The notes beneath the pieces are model-generated. The model was not told the DNA's origin. It was given only the letters and a program-made list of their open reading frames with translations, and searched no databases. A stretch of 64,000 nucleotides of DNA, from contig JAQAZG010000002.1 of the NCBI GenBank assembly GCA_027864655.1, positions 124,001-188,000 on the forward strand. Direction: 5' to 3'. Source of the DNA: Oleispirillum naphthae. Lineage in GTDB: Bacteria > Pseudomonadota > Alphaproteobacteria > Rhodospirillales > Rhodospirillaceae. The first letter of the stretch is position 1. Each line of letters starts with the position of its first letter. A program made the translations under genes and the position numbers. Positions 49,803 to 59,276 of this stretch are shown here, one piece after another.

Positions 49803-50492
49803 ATGGGCCGCAAAACCGCATCCTCCCGTTCGGCCACGCCGCGTTTCCGCCTGTTGCCGTTGTTCATTCTCGCCGGCGCCCTGATGTTCGGCGCGCGCCT
49901 CGGCAGCCTGTGGCAGCGCGGCACCGGGCATGCGCCCGTGACGCCCGCCGCGGTGGTCGAGCAGCCGCTCATCGCCCCGGCGCTGGCGCAGGGCGCCACG
50001 CCCGAGGCCAAGCCCGCCGCCGAGCCGCTTTCCGGGATGAGCGAGCCCGCAGGCTTCTCGCAGTCGGAGATCGAGGTGTTGCAGAGCCTCGCGGCGCGCC
50101 GCGAGGAACTGGACAGGCGCGAGCGCGAACTCGACCAGCGCCTCGCCGTGCTTTCCGCCGCCGAGGCGCAGATCGACGCAAAGATTCAGAAGCTGCGCGA
50201 AATCCAGAAGACCATCGAGGGCCTGCTCGACAAACACCAGGAGCAGGAAGACAAGAAGATCGAGAGCCTGGTCAAGATTTACCAGGCGATGAAGCCGAAG
50301 GATGCGGCGCGCATCTTCGAGCAGATGGACATGCCGATCCTGATCCGGGTGTTCAAGGGGATGAAGGAACGCACCTCGGCGGCGATTCTGGCGGAAATGA
50401 CGCCGGACCGCGCCAACGCGGTGACCGCGGAACTCGCCACCCAGACGCAGTTGCCGCCCGATCTGGCCGGCGACGCGGGGGTGAAGAGATAG
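49803..50492 (+). CDS. motE: MotE-like flagellar motor chaperone
   Basis: A 229-residue protein with an N-terminal membrane segment (about 16-34, LLPLFILAGALMFGARLG), a long coiled coil at about 85-150 and an MgtE-N-type domain (QAMKPKDAARIFEQMDMPIL). MotE is the specific periplasmic chaperone of MotC in alphaproteobacteria. The assignment is from domain order and context. Confidence 0.83.
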   Translation: MGRKTASSRSATPRFRLLPLFILAGALMFGARLGSLWQRGTGHAPVTPAAVVEQPLIAPALAQGATPEAKPAAEPLSGMSEPAGFSQSEIEVLQSLAARREELDRRERELDQRLAVLSAAEAQIDAKIQKLREIQKTIEGLLDKHQEQEDKKIESLVKIYQAMKPKDAARIFEQMDMPILIRVFKGMKERTSAAILAEMTPDRANAVTAELATQTQLPPDLAGDAGVKR

Positions 50493-50633
50493 TGTGGAAG
50501 AGGCCCGCCACGCCACGGAAAAGGCTTGCGTCCGTCCTGCCGTTTACTTTATACCCCGACGTTACGTCTTTGTTTTGGTATGATGATTTTCTGGTATCGG
50601 CGGAAACCGCCGCCCCCTTCGGGAGAGGGTTCA

Positions 50634-51023
50634 ATGGCCGTTGACATGAACATGCGCATTCTTATCGTCGATGACTACAAGACGATGCTGCGTATTATCC
50701 GCAACCTGTTGAAACAATTGGGCTTCAACAATATCGACGAGGCGACGGACGGCAGCATGGCATTGCAGATTCTGCGCTCCGGCAACACCTATGGGCTGGT
50801 CATCTCGGACTGGAACATGGAGCCGATGACCGGCTTGCAGCTGCTGCGCGAGGTGCGCGCCGACGCACACCTGAAGAGCCTGCCCTTCATCATGGTCACG
50901 GCGGAAAGCAAGACCGAGAACGTCATCGCCGCGAAGCAGGCGGGGGTTTCCAACTACATCGTCAAGCCGTTCAACGCCGAGACCTTGAAGACCAAGATGT
51001 CGAGCGTGCTGGGCGACTTCTAA
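50634..51023 (+). CDS. cheY: CheY-like chemotaxis response regulator
   Basis: A 129-residue single-domain receiver starting at 50634 (MAVDMNMRIL) behind GGGAGAGGG. The phosphoacceptor lies in VISDWNMEPMTG, the conserved Thr in MVTAES and the Lys in IVKPF. It should bind FliM and reverse the motor. It is followed 34 bp later by cheZ. The 140-bp leader contains the palindrome GACGTTACGTC at 50558-50568, and a weak sigma-70-like pair (TTGCGT, 18 bp, TATACC). Confidence 0.94.
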   Translation: MAVDMNMRILIVDDYKTMLRIIRNLLKQLGFNNIDEATDGSMALQILRSGNTYGLVISDWNMEPMTGLQLLREVRADAHLKSLPFIMVTAESKTENVIAAKQAGVSNYIVKPFNAETLKTKMSSVLGDF

Positions 51024-51057
51024 GGGTTTGCCGGTCTCCGTCCGAAGGGAACGCGCG

Positions 51058-51702
51058 ATGAGCCGCGACGACGCCGAAACCGCCTTGCAGAAACGCCTCG
51101 ACATGATCCGCGCCGCCCGCGGCAACGCGGTGCCGCTGGAGGACGTGGCGGAGGTGGTGCGCGCCATCCTCGACACCATGACCGGCGAGATTTCGGCCGG
51201 GGAACTGCGCGTCTACGGCGAGCTCGAGGCGCTTGCCGAGGTGATCCGCAAGACCAAGCAGGAAATCGCCGACATCCGCCCGGACGAGATCAAGGACGAC
51301 TTCCTGCCCACCGCCGCCGATGAGCTCGACGCCATCGTGCAGTCCACGGAAACCGCCGCCAACGCCATCCTCGACGCGGTGGAGGCGATCGAGGCGGTGA
51401 TCCCCACGGTCGATGCCGCGGCGGGCGAGGCGCTCTCCAACGCCACGATGCGGATCTACGAAGGCTGCAACTTCCAGGATCTCACCGGCCAGCGCATCTC
51501 CAAGGTGGTCAATACCTTGAAGCAGATCGAGGAACGGGTGAACACCCTGGTCGCCGCCTTCGGCGAGGAGATCGAGCAGGTCCTGAAGCAGGAAGATGGC
51601 GCGCCCCGGCACGCGGAAGCGGATCTGCTGAACGGGCCGCAACATCCCGATGCGGCATCGAGCCAGGACGAAATCGACGCGCTGCTGGCGAGCTTGGGCT
51701 GA
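51058..51702 (+). CDS. cheZ: CheY phosphatase CheZ
   Basis: A 214-residue CheZ starting at 51058 with GAAGGGA upstream. It has the catalytic segment YEGCNFQDLTGQRISKVV, with the Asp and Gln that activate water, and ends QDEIDALLASLG, a CheY-docking peptide that resembles the FliM motif. Dephosphorylating CheY-P it resets the switch. Confidence 0.94.
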   Translation: MSRDDAETALQKRLDMIRAARGNAVPLEDVAEVVRAILDTMTGEISAGELRVYGELEALAEVIRKTKQEIADIRPDEIKDDFLPTAADELDAIVQSTETAANAILDAVEAIEAVIPTVDAAAGEALSNATMRIYEGCNFQDLTGQRISKVVNTLKQIEERVNTLVAAFGEEIEQVLKQEDGAPRHAEADLLNGPQHPDAASSQDEIDALLASLG

Positions 51703-51750
51703 ATGCCCGCCATCCGGTGCGTCTGACCGGAAATCCGGAGCGTGGGGATC

Positions 51751-52428
51751 ATGCCGGGCGCTGTCTTCGAGGATCGGGAGTGGATGGACAGGCCGCAGGA
51801 GCCGCGACGCGACGGCTCGGTGGCGCTGTTCCTGTCGCTCTATCTGCTGCTGCTCGCCTTCTTCATCCTCCTGGTGGCGATCTCTAACGGCGAGAACGTG
51901 AAAAGCCGCGAGATCATGCAGGGCGTGAGTTCGCAGTTCGCGGCGCAGCGCACGCCGCGCGAGGCCGCGAGCTTCACCTCCGATATCGGCGCTTTCGTCT
52001 CCCCCTCCGCCTTCATGGACCGCATCACCCAGGTCTACGAGACGGCGATCCCCGCCGCCGAGATCACCACGGTCTCCACGGGCCGTCTGATGGAGCTGCG
52101 CTTCCACGTCGATTCCCTGTTCGAGCACGATACCGAAACGCTGCGTCCGGCGCAGCGCCGCGCCATCGCGCAGCTCGTCTCCTCGCTGTCGGCGCCGCCG
52201 CCCGGCCTGCGCTACGAGGCGGAGGCGATCTTCTCCGTGCCTGCCGGGGCCGCTCTGCCGGTGGCGGAGGACCGCGCGATGCGCCGCGCCGGGGTGATCG
52301 CCCGCGCCTTCGTCGAGCAGGGCGCGCCGCGGACGGCGGTTTCCGCGGCGCTGGAGGAGGGCGACCCCACCCAGGCGCGCCTGGTCTTCCGCGTCGCCGA
52401 GGAGAAGGCGGGGGAGGGCGCGCAATGA
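51751..52428 (+). CDS. MotB-like protein lacking the ion-binding Asp
   Basis: A 225-residue protein with one transmembrane helix (about 26-44: FLSLYLLLLAFFILLVAIS) and a C-terminal OmpA-like part (AMRRAGVIARAFVEQGA). This helix aligns without gaps with FADLVSLMLTFFVLLFAVS of the neighbouring MotB-like protein, and Ser replaces its Asp. It is probably a stator or stator-associated partner. ATG at 51751 is preferred; a GTG at 51742 is also in frame. It overlaps the next gene by 4 bp. Confidence 0.7.
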   Translation: MPGAVFEDREWMDRPQEPRRDGSVALFLSLYLLLLAFFILLVAISNGENVKSREIMQGVSSQFAAQRTPREAASFTSDIGAFVSPSAFMDRITQVYETAIPAAEITTVSTGRLMELRFHVDSLFEHDTETLRPAQRRAIAQLVSSLSAPPPGLRYEAEAIFSVPAGAALPVAEDRAMRRAGVIARAFVEQGAPRTAVSAALEEGDPTQARLVFRVAEEKAGEGAQ

Positions 52429-53123
52429 CCGACCCCAATGCCCTTCTCGACTGGGAAGGCGGCGTGCCCGAGGCGCAGCCGCCGGAAGGCGCCTCCACCG
52501 CCTGGATGCTCACCTTCGCCGACCTCGTCTCCCTGATGCTCACCTTCTTCGTGCTGCTGTTCGCGGTTTCGGGGGTGAAGGTGGACCGCTGGCAGGAGGT
52601 GGTGGACACCCTGTCGCGCAGCCTCAATCCGGCGCTCGACGCGGCGAAGAGCGGCTCCGCGCTGAAGAACATCGAACAGGTGGAGGTGCGCCGCGCCACC
52701 TCGCTCGCCTATCTCGCCAGCCTGTTCGAGGCGCTCGCCGCCGACACGCCGCAACTCAAGGGTTCCTCGGTGCGCCTGCTCGACGACCGCCTGGTCCTGT
52801 CGCTGCCCGCGCCCGCGCTGTTCGCCCAGGGCGGCGCCGCGCTCACCGCCGCGGCGCGCCCGGTGATGGGCTCGATCGGCGAGGTGCTGAACGGCCTCAC
52901 CAACCGCATCGCGGTGGCCGCCTACGCCGCTCCGGCGGCGGAGACCGAGGCCGCCTACCGCTCGGCGTGGGAGTTCTCGCTGGCGCGCGCCGGCGCGGTG
53001 GCCAACTTCCTGAAAAGCGTCGGGGTGACCCAGCCGATCCGCGTCTACGGCATGGGCGAGGCGGTGCATGCGCCGGCCAGCCTCGACATCGTCATCCTGC
53101 CGAGTTGGAGGCAGCAACCGTGA
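52425..53123 (+). CDS. motB: MotB-like stator subunit with conserved Asp
   Basis: A 232-residue MotB-type stator protein. The transmembrane helix contains Asp33 (AWMLTFADLVSLMLTFFVLL), the proton- or sodium-coupling residue. The OmpA-like C-terminal part has RAGAVANFLKSVGVTQPIRV. MotA is not in the window. It overlaps its upstream neighbour by 4 bp and the downstream gene by 4 bp (GTGA), so the three are translated together. Confidence 0.83.
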   Translation: MTDPNALLDWEGGVPEAQPPEGASTAWMLTFADLVSLMLTFFVLLFAVSGVKVDRWQEVVDTLSRSLNPALDAAKSGSALKNIEQVEVRRATSLAYLASLFEALAADTPQLKGSSVRLLDDRLVLSLPAPALFAQGGAALTAAARPVMGSIGEVLNGLTNRIAVAAYAAPAAETEAAYRSAWEFSLARAGAVANFLKSVGVTQPIRVYGMGEAVHAPASLDIVILPSWRQQP

Positions 53124-56100
53124 GCCGCCTCCGCCCCATGCTGCGCCTGATCCTGCTGGTCTGCGCCGTGCTGTTCGCCGCGCCCGCGGCGTTTGCGCAG
53201 AGCGTCGAGATGCGCGCCGGGGTGCACGAGGGCTTCGGCCGCATCGTCTTCGAATGGCCGCAGCGCACCGAATATACCGCCCGCATCGCGGGCGACCAGC
53301 TGGTCGTCAGCTTCGGCAGCGCGGTGGCCGCCGACCCCGCCGCCCTGGTGCCGCGCCTGAATGCCTATCTGCGCGCCGCACGCAGCGAAAACGGCGGCCG
53401 CCGCCTCGTCTTCGACCTCGCCGGGCGGCACACCCTGCGTTCCAGCCGCTACGGCAATTCCGTGGTGCTCGACCTGCTGCCCGCCCCCGCCGCTTCCGCC
53501 TCTTCCGCCGCGGCGCCCGCGCCCGGCGCGGTGCCGGTGCGCGTCGGCGTGCATCCGGGCTTCGTGCGCATCGTCTTCGACTGGCCGCGCCGCCCCGGGG
53601 TTTCCACCGGCCTGACGGACGGCCGGGCGTTCATCCGCTTCGACGCGCCGGGCCGCATCGACCTGGCGCGCCTGCGCGGCCTGCTGCCCGAGGCGATGCG
53701 CAGCGTCCGCGAGGACGGACGCAACCCGCTGGCGGTGTCGCTGCCCGCCGCCGCCGCGGCCAAATCCTTCCGCACCGGCGCGGGCGGCATCGCGGTGGAC
53801 GTGCCCACTGCCGCCGCGGCGGAAAAGCCCGCGCCGCGATCGCCCGCCGCCCCTGCCGCGGCGGAGAAGCCCGCTCCGGCCAAGCCCGCCGCCAAGCCCG
53901 CGCCGGGCGAGCCGCCGCCGCCCGCCGCCGCGCCGGTGGGCGCGGTTTCCACCGTGCCGCAGACGCCGCCCACCGGCCGCATCGTCAGCCTCAGCTTCGC
54001 CTGGGACCAGCCCACCGGGGCGGCGATGTTCCGCCGCGGCGGCTACGTCTGGATGGTGTTCGACCGCCCGCAGACCGCCGACATCTCGCTGATGCGGCGC
54101 ATGGGCAAGGGCGTGATCGAGGATATCGAGCAGATCCCCAGCGCCCGCGCCACCGTGGTGCGCGCCCTGGCGCCGCCGAACTACAACCCCAGCCCGCGCC
54201 GCGAAGGCCTGCTGTGGATCGTCGATTTCATGGTGCAGCCGCTGCGCCCGACGCAGCCGATCGAGGTGATGCCGCAGCTCAAGGCCGAGGGCGGGGCGCG
54301 CCTGTTCCTGCCGGTCAACGAGGGCGGCAACCCGATCTCCTTCACCGATCCGGAAATCGGCGACGACATGTGGGTGGTGCCGGTGATCCCGCTCGGCTCC
54401 GGCATTGCGCCGGCGCGCCGCTTCGTCGATGCGGAGATGCCCGTCACCGCTCAGGGCGTGGTGGTGATCCCGCGCGCCGACGAGGTCGCCGTCGCCACCA
54501 GCCGCAACGGCGTGGAGATCACCCGCAAGGGCGGGCTGCGCCTTTCCGGCGAGGCGGGGGCGGCGGTGGCTCTGGCCGAACCGGCGGGCGGCGGCCTTTC
54601 CAAGGCGTTCGATTTCAAGAACTGGATCAAGGGTGGCGAGGATCACTTCGTCGAGGACGAGCGCAAGCTGTTCGACCGGGTGGTCGCCGCCTCCGACGAC
54701 CGGCGCAACGCCGCGCGCCTCGACCTCGCACGCTTCTATCTGGCGCAGGGGTTCGGCGCCGAGGCGCTCGGCGTGCTCGGCGTGATCGCCAAGGACGACC
54801 CCGGCAGCCGCGAGCAGCCGGACTTCCTGGCGGTGCGCGGCGCCGCCCTCTATCTGGCGTACCGTTCCGGGGAGGCGCTCAAGGACCTCGGCCACGAGAC
54901 CCTGGGCGGCTCCGGCGAGGCGAAGTTCTGGCGCGCGCTCGCCGCCGCCGCCGCCGCGGACAAGGACGCCAGGGCCGAGGCGGTGCTCACCATCCGCGCG
55001 GGCGCGCCGCTGTTGAAGGACTATCCGCCCACCCTGCGCGCGCGTATCGCGCTCGCCGCCGCCGAGGCGGTGGCCGACGCGGGCGACGACGTCGGCATCC
55101 GCAACTTCCTCGACATCGCCAAGCGCGACGGCGCGACCCCGGCCGAACAGGCGGAGACGCTCTACCTCACCGGACGGATGAACGCCACCTCCGGCGCGCT
55201 CGAAACCGCCATCGAGAACTGGCAGAAGGCGGAAGACACGATGGTGCGCCCGTTCCGTGCGCGCGCCGCCTTCGACCGCATCGTCCTGATGCGCAAGATG
55301 GGCAAGATCACCGACGCCGAGGCGATCGACGGTCTCGACCGCCTGCGCTTCGCCTGGCGCGGCGACGACTTCGAATACACCCTCTTGAAGACCCTGGCGG
55401 AGATGGATCTTTCCGCCAAGCGCTATGGCGAGGGCCTGCGCGTGCTCAAGCAGATGGTCAGCTATTTCCGGGACAAGCCGGGGGCGAAGGACATCACCGA
55501 GCTGATGCGCACCACCTTCCGCGAACTCTATCTCAACGACCGCGCCGACGACATGCCGCCGGTGCGCGCCATCGCCCTGTTCGAGGAGTTCCGCGAACTC
55601 ACCCCGCCCGGGCCGGAAGGCGACGAGATGATCCGCAAGCTCGCCGACCGCCTCGTCGCCGTCGATCTTCTGGACCAGGCCGCGGCGCTGCTCGACCATC
55701 AGGTGGAGACCCGGCTCTCGGGCGTGGAGAAGAGCCGCATCGGCGCGCGCCTCGCCCTCGTCCACCTGTTCAACCAGAAGCCCGCGCTCGCGCTTGCCGC
55801 CTTGAAGAAGAGCGAAACCCCGGAGACGACGCCGGAGATGAAGCGCCAGCGCGAGCAGTTGCGCGCCCGTGCGCTCGCCGACCTCAACCAGCCGGACAAC
55901 GCGCTCAAGGGGCTCGCGGAGGACAACAGCGACGACGCCAATCTGCTGAAGGCGGAGATCGAATGGCGGCGCAAGAACTGGGCGGGCGCGGCGGAGGCCC
56001 TGGCGCGCACCGTGCACGCGCCGGAGCCGGGCACCCAGATGCAGCCCGCGATGCGCCAGAGGGTGCTGCAATGGGTCACCGCGCTGCGCCTCTCCGAGCA

Positions 56101-56317
56101 GCGCCGCGAGATCGCCCAGGTGCGCCGCGACTACCTGCCGTTCATGAATGCGACCCCGGAATACGACGCCTTCAACCTCTTGACCAACCGCACCCAGCCG
56201 GGGCTGATCGACATGGTGGCGGTGGAGGAGCAGATCAAGCAGGCGGAGAAGTTCCGCTCCTTCATGGGCGAATACAAGACTCGCACCAAGGCCGGAGGTT
56301 TGAGCGCAATCAATTGA
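53120..56317 (+). CDS. Secreted AMIN-like and TPR protein, motor-operon associated
   Basis: A 1065-residue protein with a signal peptide (about 1-26, ending FAAPAAFAQ). Two AMIN-like beta modules follow (GVHEGFGRIVFEWP and GVHPGFVRIVFDWP), then a proline-rich linker, a third beta module (about 295-430) and a long helical TPR-like C-terminal half. GTG at 53120 overlaps the motB stop; an ATG six codons later is also possible. AMIN modules bind cell-wall or secretion structures, so a scaffold at the motor's peptidoglycan boundary is plausible. I cannot name a family for the whole protein. Confidence 0.75.
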   Translation: MSRLRPMLRLILLVCAVLFAAPAAFAQSVEMRAGVHEGFGRIVFEWPQRTEYTARIAGDQLVVSFGSAVAADPAALVPRLNAYLRAARSENGGRRLVFDLAGRHTLRSSRYGNSVVLDLLPAPAASASSAAAPAPGAVPVRVGVHPGFVRIVFDWPRRPGVSTGLTDGRAFIRFDAPGRIDLARLRGLLPEAMRSVREDGRNPLAVSLPAAAAAKSFRTGAGGIAVDVPTAAAAEKPAPRSPAAPAAAEKPAPAKPAAKPAPGEPPPPAAAPVGAVSTVPQTPPTGRIVSLSFAWDQPTGAAMFRRGGYVWMVFDRPQTADISLMRRMGKGVIEDIEQIPSARATVVRALAPPNYNPSPRREGLLWIVDFMVQPLRPTQPIEVMPQLKAEGGARLFLPVNEGGNPISFTDPEIGDDMWVVPVIPLGSGIAPARRFVDAEMPVTAQGVVVIPRADEVAVATSRNGVEITRKGGLRLSGEAGAAVALAEPAGGGLSKAFDFKNWIKGGEDHFVEDERKLFDRVVAASDDRRNAARLDLARFYLAQGFGAEALGVLGVIAKDDPGSREQPDFLAVRGAALYLAYRSGEALKDLGHETLGGSGEAKFWRALAAAAAADKDARAEAVLTIRAGAPLLKDYPPTLRARIALAAAEAVADAGDDVGIRNFLDIAKRDGATPAEQAETLYLTGRMNATSGALETAIENWQKAEDTMVRPFRARAAFDRIVLMRKMGKITDAEAIDGLDRLRFAWRGDDFEYTLLKTLAEMDLSAKRYGEGLRVLKQMVSYFRDKPGAKDITELMRTTFRELYLNDRADDMPPVRAIALFEEFRELTPPGPEGDEMIRKLADRLVAVDLLDQAAALLDHQVETRLSGVEKSRIGARLALVHLFNQKPALALAALKKSETPETTPEMKRQREQLRARALADLNQPDNALKGLAEDNSDDANLLKAEIEWRRKNWAGAAEALARTVHAPEPGTQMQPAMRQRVLQWVTALRLSEQRREIAQVRRDYLPFMNATPEYDAFNLLTNRTQPGLIDMVAVEEQIKQAEKFRSFMGEYKTRTKAGGLSAIN

Positions 56318-56467
56318 TTGCGGGCGAGGGGCCATCCATGGCCCCCGGGGAAAATGCCCCTACAACGCATGGTGCGGATGATATTTTTCTTGCATTCGCC
56401 CCCCCCATGCCTCACAACACCGCTTCCAGAAAAATCTGGTCCATCTGCTGGTTAGGAGTGGGGAATC
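56318..56467. promoter_or_regulatory. Gap before speD with three hairpins
   Basis: A 150-bp gap. It contains GGGGCCAT-CC-ATGGCCCC at 56328-56345, GGGG-AAAATG-CCCC at 56347-56360, and CCAGA-AAAA-TCTGG at 56426-56439. The last lies 29 bp before the speD ATG and could affect its translation. No T run follows the first two, so they are not clear terminators. Confidence 0.4.
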
Positions 56468-56970
56468 ATGCAACATGCTTCTCTCGCGACCCAACTGGGG
56501 ATGAACTCGGAAGCGGTTCTGAGAGACTCCCAAAATGGTGCGCGTAACAACACCGCGGCGCGGTCCGCGGCGGCTCGTTTGTGGCCGTCTGTCGATAACG
56601 ACAACGACTATTTTGTGGAGCGAAACGGCATAAAATTCGCCGGGACGCACTTGATCATCGATCTGTGGGGGGCGACCAACCTCGATCGCCTCGCTCTCAT
56701 CGAGGAAACGCTGGAAGCCGCGGCGGAAGAGGCCGGGGCGACCATCCTCCACACCCATCTGCACCACTTCACGCCCAACGGCGGCGTGTCCGGTGTGATC
56801 GTACTGGCCGAGAGTCACATCTCGATTCATACCTGGCCGGAACGCAACTACGCGGCGCTCGACATCTTCATGTGCGGATCGTGCGATCCGTACCGATGCC
56901 TGCCGTTCCTGCGCGAGGCCTTCCATCCCGAACACGTCACGCTGAACGAGCATAAGCGCGGGATGACCAC

Positions 56971-56977
<7 letters not shown>
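56468..56977 (+). CDS. speD: S-adenosylmethionine decarboxylase SpeD
   Basis: A 169-residue pyruvoyl enzyme that makes decarboxylated SAM for spermidine synthesis. The self-cleavage site is E115-S116 in AESHISIHTWPE; the conserved Cys is in FMCGSCDP. Residues 1-50 extend the N-terminus beyond the common 115-130-residue form, ending at DNDNDYFVERNGIKFAGTHL. It overlaps speE by 7 bp. Confidence 0.95.
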
Positions 56978-57828
<851 letters not shown>

Positions 57829-57904
57829 ACCGCGCATCAGACGCGGACAGGCAGGGAGGCATCGTCCCAACAAGAACGCGAAGAAGACTCAAGGAGATTT
57901 TTAG

Positions 57905-59002
57905 ATGCTGCACAAATCCATTTTCGGCGGCGCCTTCCTTGCCGCCTGCCTGATCGCGGGCCAGGCGCAGGCGGAAACCCTGGTCGCCATCGCCGGACCG
58001 ATGAGCGGGCAATACGCCTCCGCCGGAGACCAGATCAAACAGGGCGCGGACCTCGCGCTTGCCGACATCAACGCCAAGGGCGGCGTGCTCGGCCAGAAGC
58101 TCAAGCTGGTGGTCGGCGACGACGCCTGCGACCCCAAGCAGGCGGTCGCGGTGGCCAACCGCATGGTCACCTCCGGCATCGTCTTCATGCACGGGCACTG
58201 GTGCTCCAGCTCCACCATTCCGGCCTCCGACATCTATAACGAGGCCGCGATCCCGATGGCCACGGTGTCCACCAATCCGCAGGTCACCGAGCGCGGGCTG
58301 AAGAACATTTTCCGCATCATGGGCCGCGACGACCAGCAGGGGATGGTCGCGGGCACCTACATCGTCAAGAACTACGGCAAGAGCAAGATCGCCGTGGTGG
58401 ACGACAAGAGCGCCTACGGCAAGGGCCTGGCCACCGAAATGGCCAAGGCGATCAAGGCCGCGGGGATCAAGCCGGCGATCGAGGAATCCATCACCGCGGG
58501 CGAACGCGACTATTCCAGCCTGGTCACCAAGCTCAAGGCCGCCGGCGTCAAGATCATGGCCTACGGCGGCTACCACACCGAGGTCGGGCTGATCGTCCGC
58601 CAGGCCAAGGAGGCGGGCCTCGATCTTTTGGTCATGGGCGGCGACACCATGACCAACTCCGAACTCGCCAGCATCGCCGGAGCGGCCGCCAACAACGTGC
58701 TGTTCACCTTCTCGCCCGATCCGCGCAAGATTCCCAGCGCCAAGTCCGTGGTCGCGGAGTTCCGCAAGAAGAACATCGAGCCGGAAGGCTACGTGCTCTA
58801 CGCCTATGCCGCGATGCAGCTGTTCGACCAGGCCGCGACCAAGGCGAAAAGCGTGAAGTACAAGCCGCTGCGCGACGCCATGGCCGCCGGAACCTTCGAT
58901 ACGGTGATCGGCCAGCTCTCCTTCAACGCCAAGGGCGACCTCAAGGTGCCGGGCTTCGTGGTCTATCGCTGGAAGGACGGCAAATACGACACGGTGCAGT
59001 AA
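57905..59002 (+). CDS. livK: Branched-chain amino acid ABC transporter binding protein (LivK-type)
   Basis: A 365-residue periplasmic binding protein with a signal peptide ending QAQA (residue 23). The type I fold shows VAIAGPMSGQYASAGDQIKQ and KLKLVVGDDACDPKQAVAVA. AAGGAG precedes the ATG by 9 bp. The permease and ATPase genes are not in the window, so it may be an orphan receptor or serve a transporter elsewhere. A terminator follows at 59021. Confidence 0.9.
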   Translation: MLHKSIFGGAFLAACLIAGQAQAETLVAIAGPMSGQYASAGDQIKQGADLALADINAKGGVLGQKLKLVVGDDACDPKQAVAVANRMVTSGIVFMHGHWCSSSTIPASDIYNEAAIPMATVSTNPQVTERGLKNIFRIMGRDDQQGMVAGTYIVKNYGKSKIAVVDDKSAYGKGLATEMAKAIKAAGIKPAIEESITAGERDYSSLVTKLKAAGVKIMAYGGYHTEVGLIVRQAKEAGLDLLVMGGDTMTNSELASIAGAAANNVLFTFSPDPRKIPSAKSVVAEFRKKNIEPEGYVLYAYAAMQLFDQAATKAKSVKYKPLRDAMAAGTFDTVIGQLSFNAKGDLKVPGFVVYRWKDGKYDTVQ

Positions 59003-59020
59003 CGCCGCTCGTCAGCCGGG

Positions 59021-59050
59021 AAAAAGGCCGGATATGCTCCGGCCTTTTTT
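59021..59050. terminator. Rho-independent terminator after the LivK-type gene
   Basis: A-run, stem GGCCGG/CCGGCC with a short loop and T6 run, 18 bp after the stop. The symmetry allows either direction. Confidence 0.9.
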
Positions 59051-59276
59051 GTTGAGGGGAATACGAAAACTTTGCGAGGGGACATCTCCGCCTCGGAAAC
59101 GCCCGCTGGGCGTTTACGCCGCCTTCGGCGATCGGCTACGATCCCCTCGCGCTCCCCATAACCTTGGTTTTTGCGCGAAGCGCGATAGAACCGTGACCGC
59201 GGCGTGGCGAAAACCGGTTATGGGGTCAAGGGGCCTCCCGGCCCCTTGCGGGTCCGGGCGGAGCCCGGCCCGGTTT
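59051..59276. repeat. Intergenic palindromic block between LivK-type and dehydratase genes
   Basis: The 226 bp here contain an imperfect inverted repeat: CCCCATAACC-TT-GGTTTT (59154-59171) against AAAACCGGTTATGGGG (59210-59225), enclosing GCGCG-AA-GCGCG-like bases. It is followed by AAGGGGCC-TCCC-GGCCCCTT (59228-59247) and a CCGGGC-GGA-GCCCGG stem with a T5 run at 59275. The last ends transcription towards the dehydratase end. The first resembles a miniature intergenic repeat. Only one copy is in this window. Confidence 0.5.
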
